Assembly (NCBI RefSeq): GCF_001017575.1
Contig: NZ_CP011372.1
Coordinates: 186,001 to 250,000 of the forward strand
Length of the DNA: 64,000 bases
Direction: 5' to 3'
Origin: Campylobacter lari
Lineage (GTDB): Bacteria; Campylobacterota; Campylobacteria; Campylobacterales; Campylobacteraceae
Part shown: positions 54,868-63,389 of the stretch, piece by piece
Layout: each line of letters begins with the position of its first letter
Numbering within the stretch: the first letter of the stretch is position 1
Made by a program: the position numbers and the translations under genes
The notes under the pieces: model-generated
What the model saw: the letters and a program-made list of their open reading frames with translations, nothing else
Told to the model about the DNA's origin: nothing
The model's database searches: none

Positions 54868-54874
54868 TTTTTAC

Positions 54875-54895
54875 TTGCCACTTTAAAAGTGGCAA
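54875..54895 (+). terminator. Perfect hairpin between katA and the ankyrin gene
   Basis: TTGCCACTT and AAGTGGCAA form a 9-bp stem with loop TAA just after the katA stop. No T run follows, so it could be an attenuating or mRNA-stabilising structure giving more katA than ankyrin message. Confidence 0.5.
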
Positions 54896-54918
54896 ACTAA
54901 AGATTATAAAGGAAAAAT

Positions 54919-55389
54919 ATGTTTAGTAATGAAGAAGAAAAAAGAATTCAAGAACTTTGCACTATGGCTTTTGATTACGCAAGAAAAAATGATTTACAAA
55001 ATTTAAAGATTATGATAGAAGCAGGTTTGAGTGTGAATTTAAAAAATCACAAAGGTGATAGTCTTTTAATGCTTGCAAGTTATCATAATGCTTATGAGTG
55101 TGCTAAGTTTTTACTAGAAAATAATGCTAGGGTAGATGAGAAAAATGATAGAGGGCAAACTCCATTAGCAGGGGTGTGTTTTAAAGGGTATTTGCCTATG
55201 TGTAAGCTTTTGGTAGAATATGGGGCAAATATTGATGAAAACAACGGTCTTGGTATGACACCTTTTACTTTTGCACTAATGTTTGGGCATAGAGATATAG
55301 TAGAGTTTTTAACAAAACATTCTAAAAAAAGCTTTCTTAAAAAAATAGCTTTTGGTGTGTTGAAAATTTTTAAAAGAAAGAAAAGTTAA
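54919..55389 (+). CDS. Ankyrin-repeat protein, probable heme carrier for KatA
   Basis: The 156-residue protein has four ankyrin-type repeats (ENLKIMIEAG-like start, GDSLLMLASYHNAYECAKFL, GQTPLAGVCFKGYLPMCKLL, GMTPFTFALMFGHRDIVEFL) and a basic C-terminal tail. No signal peptide. Its C. jejuni counterpart downstream of katA (Cj1386) was reported as a heme-binding protein that helps load heme into catalase. Same order and strand here, with 51 bp between them, support the same role. Confidence 0.88.
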   Translation: MFSNEEEKRIQELCTMAFDYARKNDLQNLKIMIEAGLSVNLKNHKGDSLLMLASYHNAYECAKFLLENNARVDEKNDRGQTPLAGVCFKGYLPMCKLLVEYGANIDENNGLGMTPFTFALMFGHRDIVEFLTKHSKKSFLKKIAFGVLKIFKRKKS

Positions 55390-55417
55390 ACTCTTTGAAA
55401 AAATAAAAATTATAAAA

Positions 55418-55447
55418 TTATCCTTTTATTTGTAAATAAAAGGATAA
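55418..55447 (+). promoter_or_regulatory. Perfect palindrome covering the argH ribosome binding site
   Basis: Two 14-base arms (55418-55431 and 55434-55447) are exactly complementary with a two-base loop. The 3' arm contains AAAAGGATAA, the Shine-Dalgarno of argH (ATG at 55450). In RNA the hairpin would hide the ribosome binding site; in DNA it could be a repressor operator. It may also end the ankyrin transcript. Confidence 0.6.
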
Positions 55448-55449
55448 AT

Positions 55450-56853
55450 ATGTCGCAAAAAGCAGAGAAATTATGGGGTGGACGTTTTGATTTGCCTACA
55501 AATAAATTAGTTGAAGAATACACTGCTTCATTATTAGTTGAGCCAAGACTTGCTCCTTTTGATATACAAGGAAGTATAATCCATTGTACCATGCTTGCAA
55601 AACAAGGCATCATAAAAGAAGATGAAGCAAAAACTATCATCAAGGGTTTAGAACAAGTTAGAGAAGAAATTCAAAATGGAACTTTTGTTTTTGATATAGC
55701 TGATGAGGATATTCATATGGCTGTAGAAAAAAGAATGACACAAATTGTAGGCCCAGTAGGTGGAAAGCTTCATACTGCAAGAAGTAGAAATGACCAAACT
55801 ACGCTTGATTCAAAAATGCATATGAGGGCAGTTATTAAAGAAATTTTAATTCAAATTATTGCTTTGCAAGAAGAGATTATAAATCAAGCTCAAAAAAATA
55901 TCAAAGCTATTATGCCAGGTTATACACATTTACAAACGGGTCAGCCAGTACTTTTTTCACATTGGATTATGGCGTATTTTTGGATGTTAAGTAGAGATTA
56001 TTCTCGTTTTGAGGATTTGTATAAAAGAATGGATGAGTGTCCTTTAGGAGCAGCTGCACTTGGTGGAACTACATTTAATATAGACAGACATTTTTGTGCT
56101 AAAGAATTAGGTTTTACAAAACCAACAGAAAACAGTATTGATAGTGTTAGCGATAGAGATCATATGGTTGAATTTACCTCTGTGGCTGCTATGTGTTTTA
56201 TGCACCTTAGTCGTTTTTGCGAAGAGCTTATACTTTTTTCAAGTCAAGATTTTAAATTTGTAGAATTAAGCGATGATTTTTGTACCGGCTCAAGCATAAT
56301 GCCTCAAAAGAAAAATCCTGATGTGGCTGAAAAAATGCGTGGTAAGACAGGTAGAATGTATGGTAATGTTATGGCAATGCTAACTATTATGAAAGGTATT
56401 CCACTAGCTTATAATACTGACATGAGTGAAGATAAGGCTCAAGTTTATGATTCTATGGATACTTTAATGGCAAGTTTGAAAATCATAACTCCTATGATAG
56501 AAAAAATGCAAGTAAATGCTAATAATACAAGAGCAGCTGCTGCAAAAGGCTTTTCAAATGCTACGGATATGGCTGATTATTTAGTAAGAAAAAATATACC
56601 ATTTAGAGAAGCTCATAGCATAGTTGGTGGTGCTGTGAATTATTGTATTAAACATAACAAAATGCTTGAAGAACTTAGCATGGAGGAATTTCATCAGTTT
56701 AATGAAAATATCCAAGAAGATATTTATGAAGCAATTGCTTTAGAAACTTGTATAGATGCAAGAGTATCTTATGGTGGCACAGGAACTAAAGTGGTGCTAG
56801 AGCAAATTAAACATGCAAAAGAGCTTTTGGATCAATATAAGGCGCAAGATTAA
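55450..56853 (+). CDS. argH: Argininosuccinate lyase
   Basis: ArgH cleaves argininosuccinate to arginine and fumarate. The 467 residues include LWGGRFDLPTNK at the start, TARSRNDQTTLD, PGYTHLQTGQPV with the catalytic His, and the mobile loop signature GSSIMPQKKNPD. Length is standard for the family. It starts behind a hairpin-embedded ribosome binding site. Its stop overlaps by one base the ATG of a C4-dicarboxylate transporter, linking fumarate production with dicarboxylate transport. Confidence 0.95.
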   Translation: MSQKAEKLWGGRFDLPTNKLVEEYTASLLVEPRLAPFDIQGSIIHCTMLAKQGIIKEDEAKTIIKGLEQVREEIQNGTFVFDIADEDIHMAVEKRMTQIVGPVGGKLHTARSRNDQTTLDSKMHMRAVIKEILIQIIALQEEIINQAQKNIKAIMPGYTHLQTGQPVLFSHWIMAYFWMLSRDYSRFEDLYKRMDECPLGAAALGGTTFNIDRHFCAKELGFTKPTENSIDSVSDRDHMVEFTSVAAMCFMHLSRFCEELILFSSQDFKFVELSDDFCTGSSIMPQKKNPDVAEKMRGKTGRMYGNVMAMLTIMKGIPLAYNTDMSEDKAQVYDSMDTLMASLKIITPMIEKMQVNANNTRAAAAKGFSNATDMADYLVRKNIPFREAHSIVGGAVNYCIKHNKMLEELSMEEFHQFNENIQEDIYEAIALETCIDARVSYGGTGTKVVLEQIKHAKELLDQYKAQD

Positions 56854-58184
56854 TGGATATTATTTTTTTATTAGAACTTTTTATTATTTTTTCTATGATA
56901 GCCATAGGTGGTAGATATGGCGGTATAGGACTTGGGGTTGCAGGCGGACTTGGTATGTGTGTTTTAGTTTTGGTTTTTGGTATGCAACCAGCTTCGCTTC
57001 CTGTGAGTGTTGTATTTATTATACTTGCTGTGATTACTTGTGTAAGTGTTTTGCAAAGTGCAGGCGGGCTTGATTTACTAGTAAAAATAGCAGAAAAAAT
57101 TTTAAAGAAAAAACCTCAAGCTATTGTTTTTATGGGGCCTTTGATTAGCTCTACTTTTACTATTTTTTGTGGTACTACTTATGTAGCTTTTTCTATTTAT
57201 CCAGTGATTGCAGAAGTGGCTGCTCAAGCTAAAATTCGACCTGAAAGAGCACTTTCTGTTTCAGTGATTGCAGCAGGTATTGGCGTGGTAGCTTCTCCTA
57301 TGAGTGCAGCTACTGCTGCTATGGTAGCTGTTTTAGCCTTTAGTGGTACAACGATAGTGCAAATTCTAATGGTAAGTTTACCTGCTTTTTTTATAGGTGT
57401 ATTTCTTGCTTGTTTGAGTGTTTTTAAAAGAGGAAAAGAGCTTGAGCAAGATGAGGAGTTTCAAAGAAGAGTAAAAGCAGGAGAATATCATTTTTTAAGT
57501 GAAGACTTGCAAAATAAAGATAGCGAGCATGATCCTATGGCTAAAAGGTCTTTATATATTTTTGCTTTGGGGATTTTAACTATTATTTTCTTTGGAACTT
57601 TTACGAATTTATTGCCTCATTATGAGCTTGCAAATGGTAAAATAGAAAGACTTTCTACCCCAAATTTAATCCAAATGATCATGCTTGCAACAGCTTGTTT
57701 GATTATGCTTTTTGCTAAAGTTCCTGCTAATAAACTTGGTGAAGCTTCTGTATTTAAATCAGGACTTATAGGAGTTGTAGGGGTTTTTGGTATAGCTTGG
57801 ATGACAGGAACGTTTTTTGAGGCTTATAAGCCTTTATTTAGCGATTCTTTATCACATGTTGTAGAGGACTATCCGTATTTATTTGGGGTGGCTTTATTCG
57901 CCTTTTCTATGGTGATTTTTTCTCCTTCAGCAACGGTAGCTGCTTTAATGCCTTTGGGTGTGAGTTTGGGAATTCCTCCCCAAATTCTTATTGTACTTTA
58001 TCCTTGTGTGAGTGGAGATTTTATAGTTCCAGGTGCTAATCAAATAGCATGCGTGGCTTTTGATAGAACGGGTACAACAAAAATAGGTAAATTTGTAATC
58101 AATCACTCTTACTTAAGACCGGGGTTTGTTTTGATTATTAGTGCGACTATTGCGGGTTATTTTATCTCTAAGCTTGTATTTTAG
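56853..58184 (+). CDS. Anaerobic C4-dicarboxylate transporter, DcuA/DcuB family
   Basis: A 443-residue membrane protein with about ten to twelve segments. GGRYGGIGLGVAGGLGM and VLQSAGGLDLLVKIAEK near the N-terminus, AAGIGVVASPMSAATAAM in the middle, and PCVSGDFIVPGANQ near the end are typical of DcuA/DcuB, which exchange fumarate, aspartate, malate and succinate. The gene is coupled to argH. Campylobacter uses several Dcu proteins in fumarate respiration and aspartate use. Which member this is cannot be decided by eye. A bidirectional terminator follows. Confidence 0.88.
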   Translation: MDIIFLLELFIIFSMIAIGGRYGGIGLGVAGGLGMCVLVLVFGMQPASLPVSVVFIILAVITCVSVLQSAGGLDLLVKIAEKILKKKPQAIVFMGPLISSTFTIFCGTTYVAFSIYPVIAEVAAQAKIRPERALSVSVIAAGIGVVASPMSAATAAMVAVLAFSGTTIVQILMVSLPAFFIGVFLACLSVFKRGKELEQDEEFQRRVKAGEYHFLSEDLQNKDSEHDPMAKRSLYIFALGILTIIFFGTFTNLLPHYELANGKIERLSTPNLIQMIMLATACLIMLFAKVPANKLGEASVFKSGLIGVVGVFGIAWMTGTFFEAYKPLFSDSLSHVVEDYPYLFGVALFAFSMVIFSPSATVAALMPLGVSLGIPPQILIVLYPCVSGDFIVPGANQIACVAFDRTGTTKIGKFVINHSYLRPGFVLIISATIAGYFISKLVF

Positions 58185-58200
58185 CTTAGAGATTGTTTTT
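58164..58200. terminator. Bidirectional terminator between dcu gene and YheO-type regulator
   Basis: ATCTCTAAGCT (58164-58174) and AGCTTAGAGAT (58183-58193) make a perfect 11-bp stem with an eight-base loop, followed by TGTTTTT. It spans the ends of the two convergent genes. Confidence 0.75.
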
Positions 58201-58860
58201 AAGTTTTTGTAAATACCTATAGACGCTAGGTTCTGATATATTAAGCGACTTAGCAACTATAGGTATGCTTCCTTTGATGTTAAAAATTCCTTTTGAATGA
58301 AGCTTTTTAATAATCTCATCTTTTTGCTCAGTGCTTAAGCTATATCCTGAATTTAAATATTTCAAATCTATGTTTTCAGCTAAAATATCTTCTATAGAAT
58401 GACTAAGTGTTTCTATATTACTCACATTATGTAAATTTACATTGTTTTGATTATGAATATCTAATAAATCACTAAAATCATTGATTTTTTCAAGTTCTAT
58501 GATTTTACTAATAGCATTTCTAAGCTCTGTGGTATCGTGATTTATACATAAAATACCTACGATTTTATTTTGATTTTTAATGAAAAAAGTTGATCCAGTA
58601 ACAATCTTAGACTTTCCAACCTTTGCTTTATAATCACATAAAAAGTCTTTATTTAAATATTCTTTTTCTTGTACAAGCTCACTTGCAAAAGAGGTTAGTG
58701 GAGAATTAATGGTTCTTCCACTAATGTGGTTATTTGCAATGGCTGCAATATAGGAACCCTCAGGTGCAATCACATGAAAAACGATTTCATATTGATCTCC
58801 AAGCACCTGTCCTAAAAACTGAGTGAGTTTGATAAATAATTCTTTTTGTTGTTCATCCAT
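58186..58860 (-). CDS. YheO/DauR-type PAS-HTH regulator (paralogue 2)
   Basis: The 224-residue protein has the same design as the one at 52561-53199: PAS-like part (LGDQYEIVFHVIAPEGSYIA, NSPLTSFASEL, IVTGSTFFIKNQNKIVGILC) and C-terminal HTH (VAKSLNISEPSVYRYLQKLK). It is divergent from ridA over a 166-bp gap with inverted repeats, so it likely controls the ridA-dcuC-metC-lyase-MmgE operon and perhaps itself. The family often senses small amino-acid-like ligands, as DauR does, but the ligand here is unknown. Confidence 0.87.
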   Translation of the reverse strand: MDEQQKELFIKLTQFLGQVLGDQYEIVFHVIAPEGSYIAAIANNHISGRTINSPLTSFASELVQEKEYLNKDFLCDYKAKVGKSKIVTGSTFFIKNQNKIVGILCINHDTTELRNAISKIIELEKINDFSDLLDIHNQNNVNLHNVSNIETLSHSIEDILAENIDLKYLNSGYSLSTEQKDEIIKKLHSKGIFNIKGSIPIVAKSLNISEPSVYRYLQKLKNNL

Positions 58861-58921
58861 GATCTAGACCTTTTTGTTGTTTTTTGTTATTTTACAAAAT
58901 ATTTCATCAAAGTTGCCAATA

Positions 58922-58968
58922 TTTATCATAATAAAAAAAATTATTACTATGATAAAAAAATATTGACA
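58922..58968. promoter_or_regulatory. Inverted repeat and -35-like element upstream of ridA
   Basis: TTTATCATA (58922-58930) and TATGATAAA (58948-58956) form a 9-bp inverted repeat with 17 bases between. TTGACA (58963-58968) follows, with TAATAT 17 bases later as a possible -10. A further AT-rich TATTATTATGATGATAATA stretch lies just downstream. Likely operator region for the divergent regulator or for a Fur-like protein. Confidence 0.45.
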
Positions 58969-59026
58969 ATTTATTATTATGATGATAATATTATATTATG
59001 ATTTCATTTAAACACAAGGAGTATAC

Positions 59027-59389
59027 ATGGCAAATTATCCAAAGGCTATAGGACCATATTCAGCTTATAGAGAAGCTAATGGTTTGTTATTTATTTCAGG
59101 ACAACTTCCTATTAATCCAGGAAGTGGAAATATAGAAAGTGAAGATGTAAAAGAACAAACAAGACAGTCATTGTTAAATATTAAGGCTATATTAGAAGAA
59201 AATAATCTTTATTTTAACAATGTGGTAAAAACTACTTGCTTTTTAGCAAATATTGATGATTTTGTGGCTTTCAATGAGGTTTATTCTGAATTTTTCGCAG
59301 CTCCATATCCTGCAAGAAGTGCTTTTGCGGTAAAAGATCTTCCTAAGGGTGCTAAAGTGGAGATAGAGGTTATTGCTCATAAAGGATAG
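59027..59389 (+). CDS. ridA: RidA-family enamine/imine deaminase
   Basis: RidA proteins hydrolyse reactive 2-aminoacrylate and related imines to 2-keto acids. The 120 residues include AIGPYSAYREANGLLFISGQ, the QTRQSLLNIKAILEENN region, and the substrate Arg in PYPARSAFAVKDLPKGAKVE; the C-terminal VEIEVIAHKG is typical. Good AAGGAGT before ATG. It is the first gene of a compact operon (next gap 3 nt). With a beta-lyase two genes downstream, which makes 2-aminoacrylate, detoxification in the same route is likely. Confidence 0.92.
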   Translation: MANYPKAIGPYSAYREANGLLFISGQLPINPGSGNIESEDVKEQTRQSLLNIKAILEENNLYFNNVVKTTCFLANIDDFVAFNEVYSEFFAAPYPARSAFAVKDLPKGAKVEIEVIAHKG

Positions 59390-59392
59390 AGC

Positions 59393-60832
59393 ATGTTGGG
59401 TTTATTTTTTGCAGGATGTTCTGTATTTTTACTTGTTTTTATGCTCTATAAAAAAATCAACGCCCATATGGCGTTGCTTTTAAGTGGTTTATTCTTGCTA
59501 TCTCTAGCAGGAATTTTTGGACTTTCTCCTATCATTGGTGAAAAGCAATCTTTGCATTTAGGTCTTTTTGATATTTTCCAAGTTGTTAATACAAATATGT
59601 CAAGCACTCTAGCAGGACTTGGACTTACTTTGATGTGTATAGCGGGATTTTCTGCTTATATGGATCATGTGGGCGCAAGTTATGCTTTATTTAAAGTGTT
59701 TGAAAGACCTTTAAAGGCAGTAAAATCACCTTATATTTTATTGCTAGTTTCATATTTTGTAATCCAGTTTTTAGTGCTTTTTATACCTTCACATGCAGGT
59801 TTGGCGCTTTTGCTTATGGTTACAATGTATCCTATTTTAGTGCGCTCAGGCGTTTCTAAGCTTTCTGCTCTTTCAATTATCGCTATTTGTCAATACATTG
59901 ACCATGGTCCAGGTAGTGGTAATGTGATTTTGGCTGCAAAAACAGCTGAAATTGATCCTGCGGTATATTTTGTGCATTATCAGCTTCCTACAACTGTGCC
60001 TATTATCATAGCAGTAGGTATTGCGATTTATTTTTGCTCAAAATATTTTGATAAAAAAGAAAATTTTGTTTTTAATCGTGATGAGATAGAAAAAGAGTTG
60101 TCAGAAAATGATAGCAAAAAAGAAGAGGTGAAGAAACCACCTAGAATCTATGCGATTTTACCTATTATACCTTTAGTGTTAATTTTGGGTTTTAGTAGTG
60201 TTTTAGATAGCATTATGGTGTTAATGGGATTTACTACTATGGAAGAAGTTAAAGCCGCTTCATCTACTGCTATTAAAATGAATGTGCCAGTTGCAATGAT
60301 GATTTCAACCTTTATTGCAATTATTTTTGAAATCATTCGTTATAGAAGTTTGATTGATACTTTAAATTCTATTATGGTATTTTTCAAAGGTATGGGGCAT
60401 TTGTTTGTAATCACAGTTTCTTTGATCGTTTGTGGTCAAGTTTTTGCAAACGGACTTTTATCAGTTGGCTTTGTAGATACTTTAATAGGTTTTGCAAAAG
60501 ATGCAGGTTTTGGAGTGCTTGCTATTATTATAGCAGTTTCTATTTTGCTTGCTGTATGTGCATTTTTAATGGGTTCAGGAAATGCAGCATTTTTCTCTTT
60601 TGCGCCACTTATCCCAAATATAGCAAAATCTTTTGGGGTTGAAACTATAGCTATGATAGCACCTATTCAAATCATGACAGGTTTTGGTAGATGTGTTTCA
60701 CCTATTGCACCTGCTATTTTGGCAATTTCGGCTATAGCTAAGGTAAATCCATTACAAGTTGTAAAAAGAACAGCTATTCCTATGCTTGTAGCTGCTATTG
60801 TTAATGTGATTATGACTTATATTTATCTATAA
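59393..60832 (+). CDS. dcuC: C4-dicarboxylate transporter, DcuC family
   Basis: The 479-residue membrane protein has about twelve segments and the DcuC-type sequences CIAGFSAYMDHVGASYALF, FIPSHAGLALLLMVTMYP, CQYIDHGPGSGNVILAA and FGRCVSPIAPAILAISAI. DcuC in E. coli exports succinate under fermentation. In this operon it probably moves the dicarboxylate substrate or product. Related C. jejuni strains often have a broken copy of this gene; here it is intact. It is translated 3 nt after ridA. Confidence 0.88.
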   Translation: MLGLFFAGCSVFLLVFMLYKKINAHMALLLSGLFLLSLAGIFGLSPIIGEKQSLHLGLFDIFQVVNTNMSSTLAGLGLTLMCIAGFSAYMDHVGASYALFKVFERPLKAVKSPYILLLVSYFVIQFLVLFIPSHAGLALLLMVTMYPILVRSGVSKLSALSIIAICQYIDHGPGSGNVILAAKTAEIDPAVYFVHYQLPTTVPIIIAVGIAIYFCSKYFDKKENFVFNRDEIEKELSENDSKKEEVKKPPRIYAILPIIPLVLILGFSSVLDSIMVLMGFTTMEEVKAASSTAIKMNVPVAMMISTFIAIIFEIIRYRSLIDTLNSIMVFFKGMGHLFVITVSLIVCGQVFANGLLSVGFVDTLIGFAKDAGFGVLAIIIAVSILLAVCAFLMGSGNAAFFSFAPLIPNIAKSFGVETIAMIAPIQIMTGFGRCVSPIAPAILAISAIAKVNPLQVVKRTAIPMLVAAIVNVIMTYIYL

Positions 60833-60845
60833 AAAGGAGTACAAA

Positions 60846-62015
60846 ATGAACAACAAAACTAAATTAATCCACCTAGGAAGAGGCGATCAAAATGCTGAAG
60901 TAAGATCAGTTAATCCAACCTTAATGCGTGCATCAACTATACTTTTTAAAGATCATGCAACTTGGCAAAAATACCGTGAGTTAAGAAAAACAGATCGTGT
61001 TTTAAGTTATGGTGCTAGAGGAACAGCAACTAATTTTGAACTTGAAAAACTAATTTGTGAGCTTGAGGGTGGCCATAGAGCGCAACTTTTCCCAACAGGA
61101 CTTGCAGCACTAGCTATGGTACTTTTAAATTATGCTAGTAAAGATGCTCATTTTTTAATTACTGATGCTATTTATGGACCTGTTAGAACAATTTGTGATT
61201 TATTTTTAACTAAAATGGGAGTAGAAATTGACTTTTTAAAAGCTGATGCCTCTGATGTAGAAGAAAAGATCAAACCAAACACAAAATTAATTCTTTGTGA
61301 AAGCCCAGGTTCTATACTTTATGAAATCATAGATTTGCCAAAACTTTGCGAAATCGCGCACAAACACAACATACCAGTAGCGATTGATAATACTTATTCA
61401 AGTGGGTATTTTTTAAATCCGCTTGAGCTTGGAGTGGATATTTCAGTAATTGCCGCAACTAAGTACTTAAGTGGGCATTCAGATGTAACCATGGGTATAG
61501 TAGTGATTAATGAAAAAGAATGGAAGAATTTTGACAAATTACCAGAAGCTTTAGGATTTACTACAAGTCCTGATGATGCTTATTTAGTGCTTCGTGGTAT
61601 GAGAACTTTAGATGTAAGAATGAAAGCACATGAAAAAAGTGCAGATGAGGTAGTAGAGTTTTTACAAAGTAGAAAAGAAGTTAAAACAATCTTTTATCCA
61701 AAATTAAAAACTCATCCAAACCATGAAGTTTTTATGCGCGATCATAAAGGTGCTAATGGTATGGTAACGATTGAATTTGCAGATGGTATTTCTAAAGAAC
61801 AAGCTATTGAGTTTGTAGATAATTTAGAGTATTTTTCAATCGGTGCAAGCTGGGGTGGATATGAGAGTTTAGCTACTGTTACTACTCCGCCAAGAACTGC
61901 AACAGATTGGAGTGCTAGAGGACCTTTTGTGAGATTTCATATAGGTCTTGAAGATAGTAAGGATTTGATTGCTGATTTAAAACAAGCATTTGAAAAAATA
62001 AATTTTAAAGGATAA
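60846..62015 (+). CDS. metC: PLP-dependent cystathionine beta-lyase family enzyme
   Basis: A Cys/Met-metabolism PLP enzyme of 389 residues. LFPTGLAALAMVLLNYAS is the cofactor phosphate region, AIDNTYSSGYFLNPLELGVD carries the PLP Asp, and AATKYLSGHSDVTMG has the Schiff-base Lys (about K205). The C-terminal SIGASWGGYESL is the MetC-type substrate motif. Such enzymes cleave cystathionine, cystine or other S-cysteine conjugates to a thiol plus 2-aminoacrylate, which becomes pyruvate and ammonia. Position in the ridA operon and not with methionine genes suggests a special substrate. Confidence 0.88.
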   Translation: MNNKTKLIHLGRGDQNAEVRSVNPTLMRASTILFKDHATWQKYRELRKTDRVLSYGARGTATNFELEKLICELEGGHRAQLFPTGLAALAMVLLNYASKDAHFLITDAIYGPVRTICDLFLTKMGVEIDFLKADASDVEEKIKPNTKLILCESPGSILYEIIDLPKLCEIAHKHNIPVAIDNTYSSGYFLNPLELGVDISVIAATKYLSGHSDVTMGIVVINEKEWKNFDKLPEALGFTTSPDDAYLVLRGMRTLDVRMKAHEKSADEVVEFLQSRKEVKTIFYPKLKTHPNHEVFMRDHKGANGMVTIEFADGISKEQAIEFVDNLEYFSIGASWGGYESLATVTTPPRTATDWSARGPFVRFHIGLEDSKDLIADLKQAFEKINFKG

Positions 62016-62018
62016 AAC

Positions 62019-63383
62019 ATGGGTGTGAGTGTATTTGATATGAGGTTGCTTCAAGATTCTTGGAGCACCCCTGCAATGAGAGCTATTTTTAGTGAAGAAA
62101 ATAGAATTCAAAAATGGCTTGATGTAGAAGCTGCTTTGGCAAAAGCCCAAGCAAAACTTGGCATTATCCCTAATGAAGCAGCTATAGAAATAGCTAAAAA
62201 AGCGCATTATAAATTTATGGATATGGATTTTATTTTTGCTGAGTTTAAAAAGACCAAACACCCTTTAGTGCCTACTGTGCGTGGTTTAGAAAAAGCTTGT
62301 GAAAATGGTCTTGGTGAATATGTACATTTTGGTGTAACAACGCAAGATATCATTGATACAGGCTTAGTTTTACAATTTAAAGAGGCTATGGCTTTAATCA
62401 AGCAAGATTTAAAAGATATAGCTAAAAATTTAGCAAAAATTGCAAAAGAGCATAAAAATACTGCAATGATGGGAAGAACCTTAGCTTTACAAGCTTTACC
62501 TATAACTTTTGGACACAAAGTTGCAATTTGGCTAAGTGAGCTTAATCGCCATTATGAAAGAATTATCGAACTTGAAAAAAGATTATATGTAGGTTTAATT
62601 GTAGGTGCAGTGGGAACTAAAGCAAGTTTAAGTGACAAGGCTAATGAAGTAGAAAAACTTACTTTAGAAAGCTTAGGTTTAGAAGTTCCTGATATCTCAT
62701 GGCAACCAGCAAGAGATCGTTTTATCGAGCTTGGTTATGTTTTAGGCAATATCAATGCAACCTTTAACAAAATCGCACATCAACTTTTAATCTTAGCCCA
62801 TAATGAAATCGATGAAATTGCTGAGCCTTTTGGAAAAGGTCAAGTAGGAAGTTCTACTATGCCTCATAAAAGAAATCCTGCAGTAAGTGAAAATGCAGTG
62901 ACTGTAAGTAATGCTCTAAGAGCTAATATTGCAATTTTAAGTGATATAGAAAGACATGAGCATGAAAGAGATGGTCAAGTATGGAAAATGGAATGGAAGC
63001 TTTTGCCAGAAGCGTTTTTGATGCTTTCAGTGGTATTAGCAAATATGAAATTTGTCTTTGATGATTTAGAAGTTAAAAAAGACAAAATGTTAAAAAATCT
63101 TGATACGCTTAATGGTTTTGTATTAGCAGAACGCGTGATGTTTGCTTTGAGTGATCATTATGGTAAGCAACATGCACATGAAATTGTTTATGAAAATGCT
63201 ATGAGAGGCATAGAAAATCATAAAACTTTCAAAGAAGTTTTACTTGAAGATGAGCGTGTGAGTAAGGTTTTAAGTGAAAAAGATATTGATGTTTTAATGG
63301 ATGCTACAACTTATGTAGGTTATGCACCAAAATTAGTTGATGAGTTCTTAGAAAAAATCGCTAATGCACCAATTCTAAAGTAG
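62019..63383 (+). CDS. Fumarase/aspartase-superfamily lyase (PurB/PcaB-like)
   Basis: The 454 residues resemble adenylosuccinate lyase and 3-carboxymuconate cycloisomerase: LQDSWSTPAMRAIFSEENR at the start, VHFGVTTQDIIDTGL, and the mobile loop GSSTMPHKRNPAVSENAV. All superfamily members release fumarate or do a related beta-elimination. It is encoded away from purine genes, within the ridA-metC operon, so it is probably not the housekeeping PurB. Breakdown of a succinyl-amine or succinyl-thiol is a plausible role. The gap to metC is 3 nt. Confidence 0.82.
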   Translation: MGVSVFDMRLLQDSWSTPAMRAIFSEENRIQKWLDVEAALAKAQAKLGIIPNEAAIEIAKKAHYKFMDMDFIFAEFKKTKHPLVPTVRGLEKACENGLGEYVHFGVTTQDIIDTGLVLQFKEAMALIKQDLKDIAKNLAKIAKEHKNTAMMGRTLALQALPITFGHKVAIWLSELNRHYERIIELEKRLYVGLIVGAVGTKASLSDKANEVEKLTLESLGLEVPDISWQPARDRFIELGYVLGNINATFNKIAHQLLILAHNEIDEIAEPFGKGQVGSSTMPHKRNPAVSENAVTVSNALRANIAILSDIERHEHERDGQVWKMEWKLLPEAFLMLSVVLANMKFVFDDLEVKKDKMLKNLDTLNGFVLAERVMFALSDHYGKQHAHEIVYENAMRGIENHKTFKEVLLEDERVSKVLSEKDIDVLMDATTYVGYAPKLVDEFLEKIANAPILK

Positions 63384-63389
63384 GAAAAA

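Noticed and set aside
62019-63383. Calling the PurB-like lyase the housekeeping adenylosuccinate lyase
   Set aside because: It lies in a catabolic-looking operon with ridA, dcuC and metC and away from purine genes; superfamily membership alone does not give that function, although it cannot be excluded without the rest of the genome.
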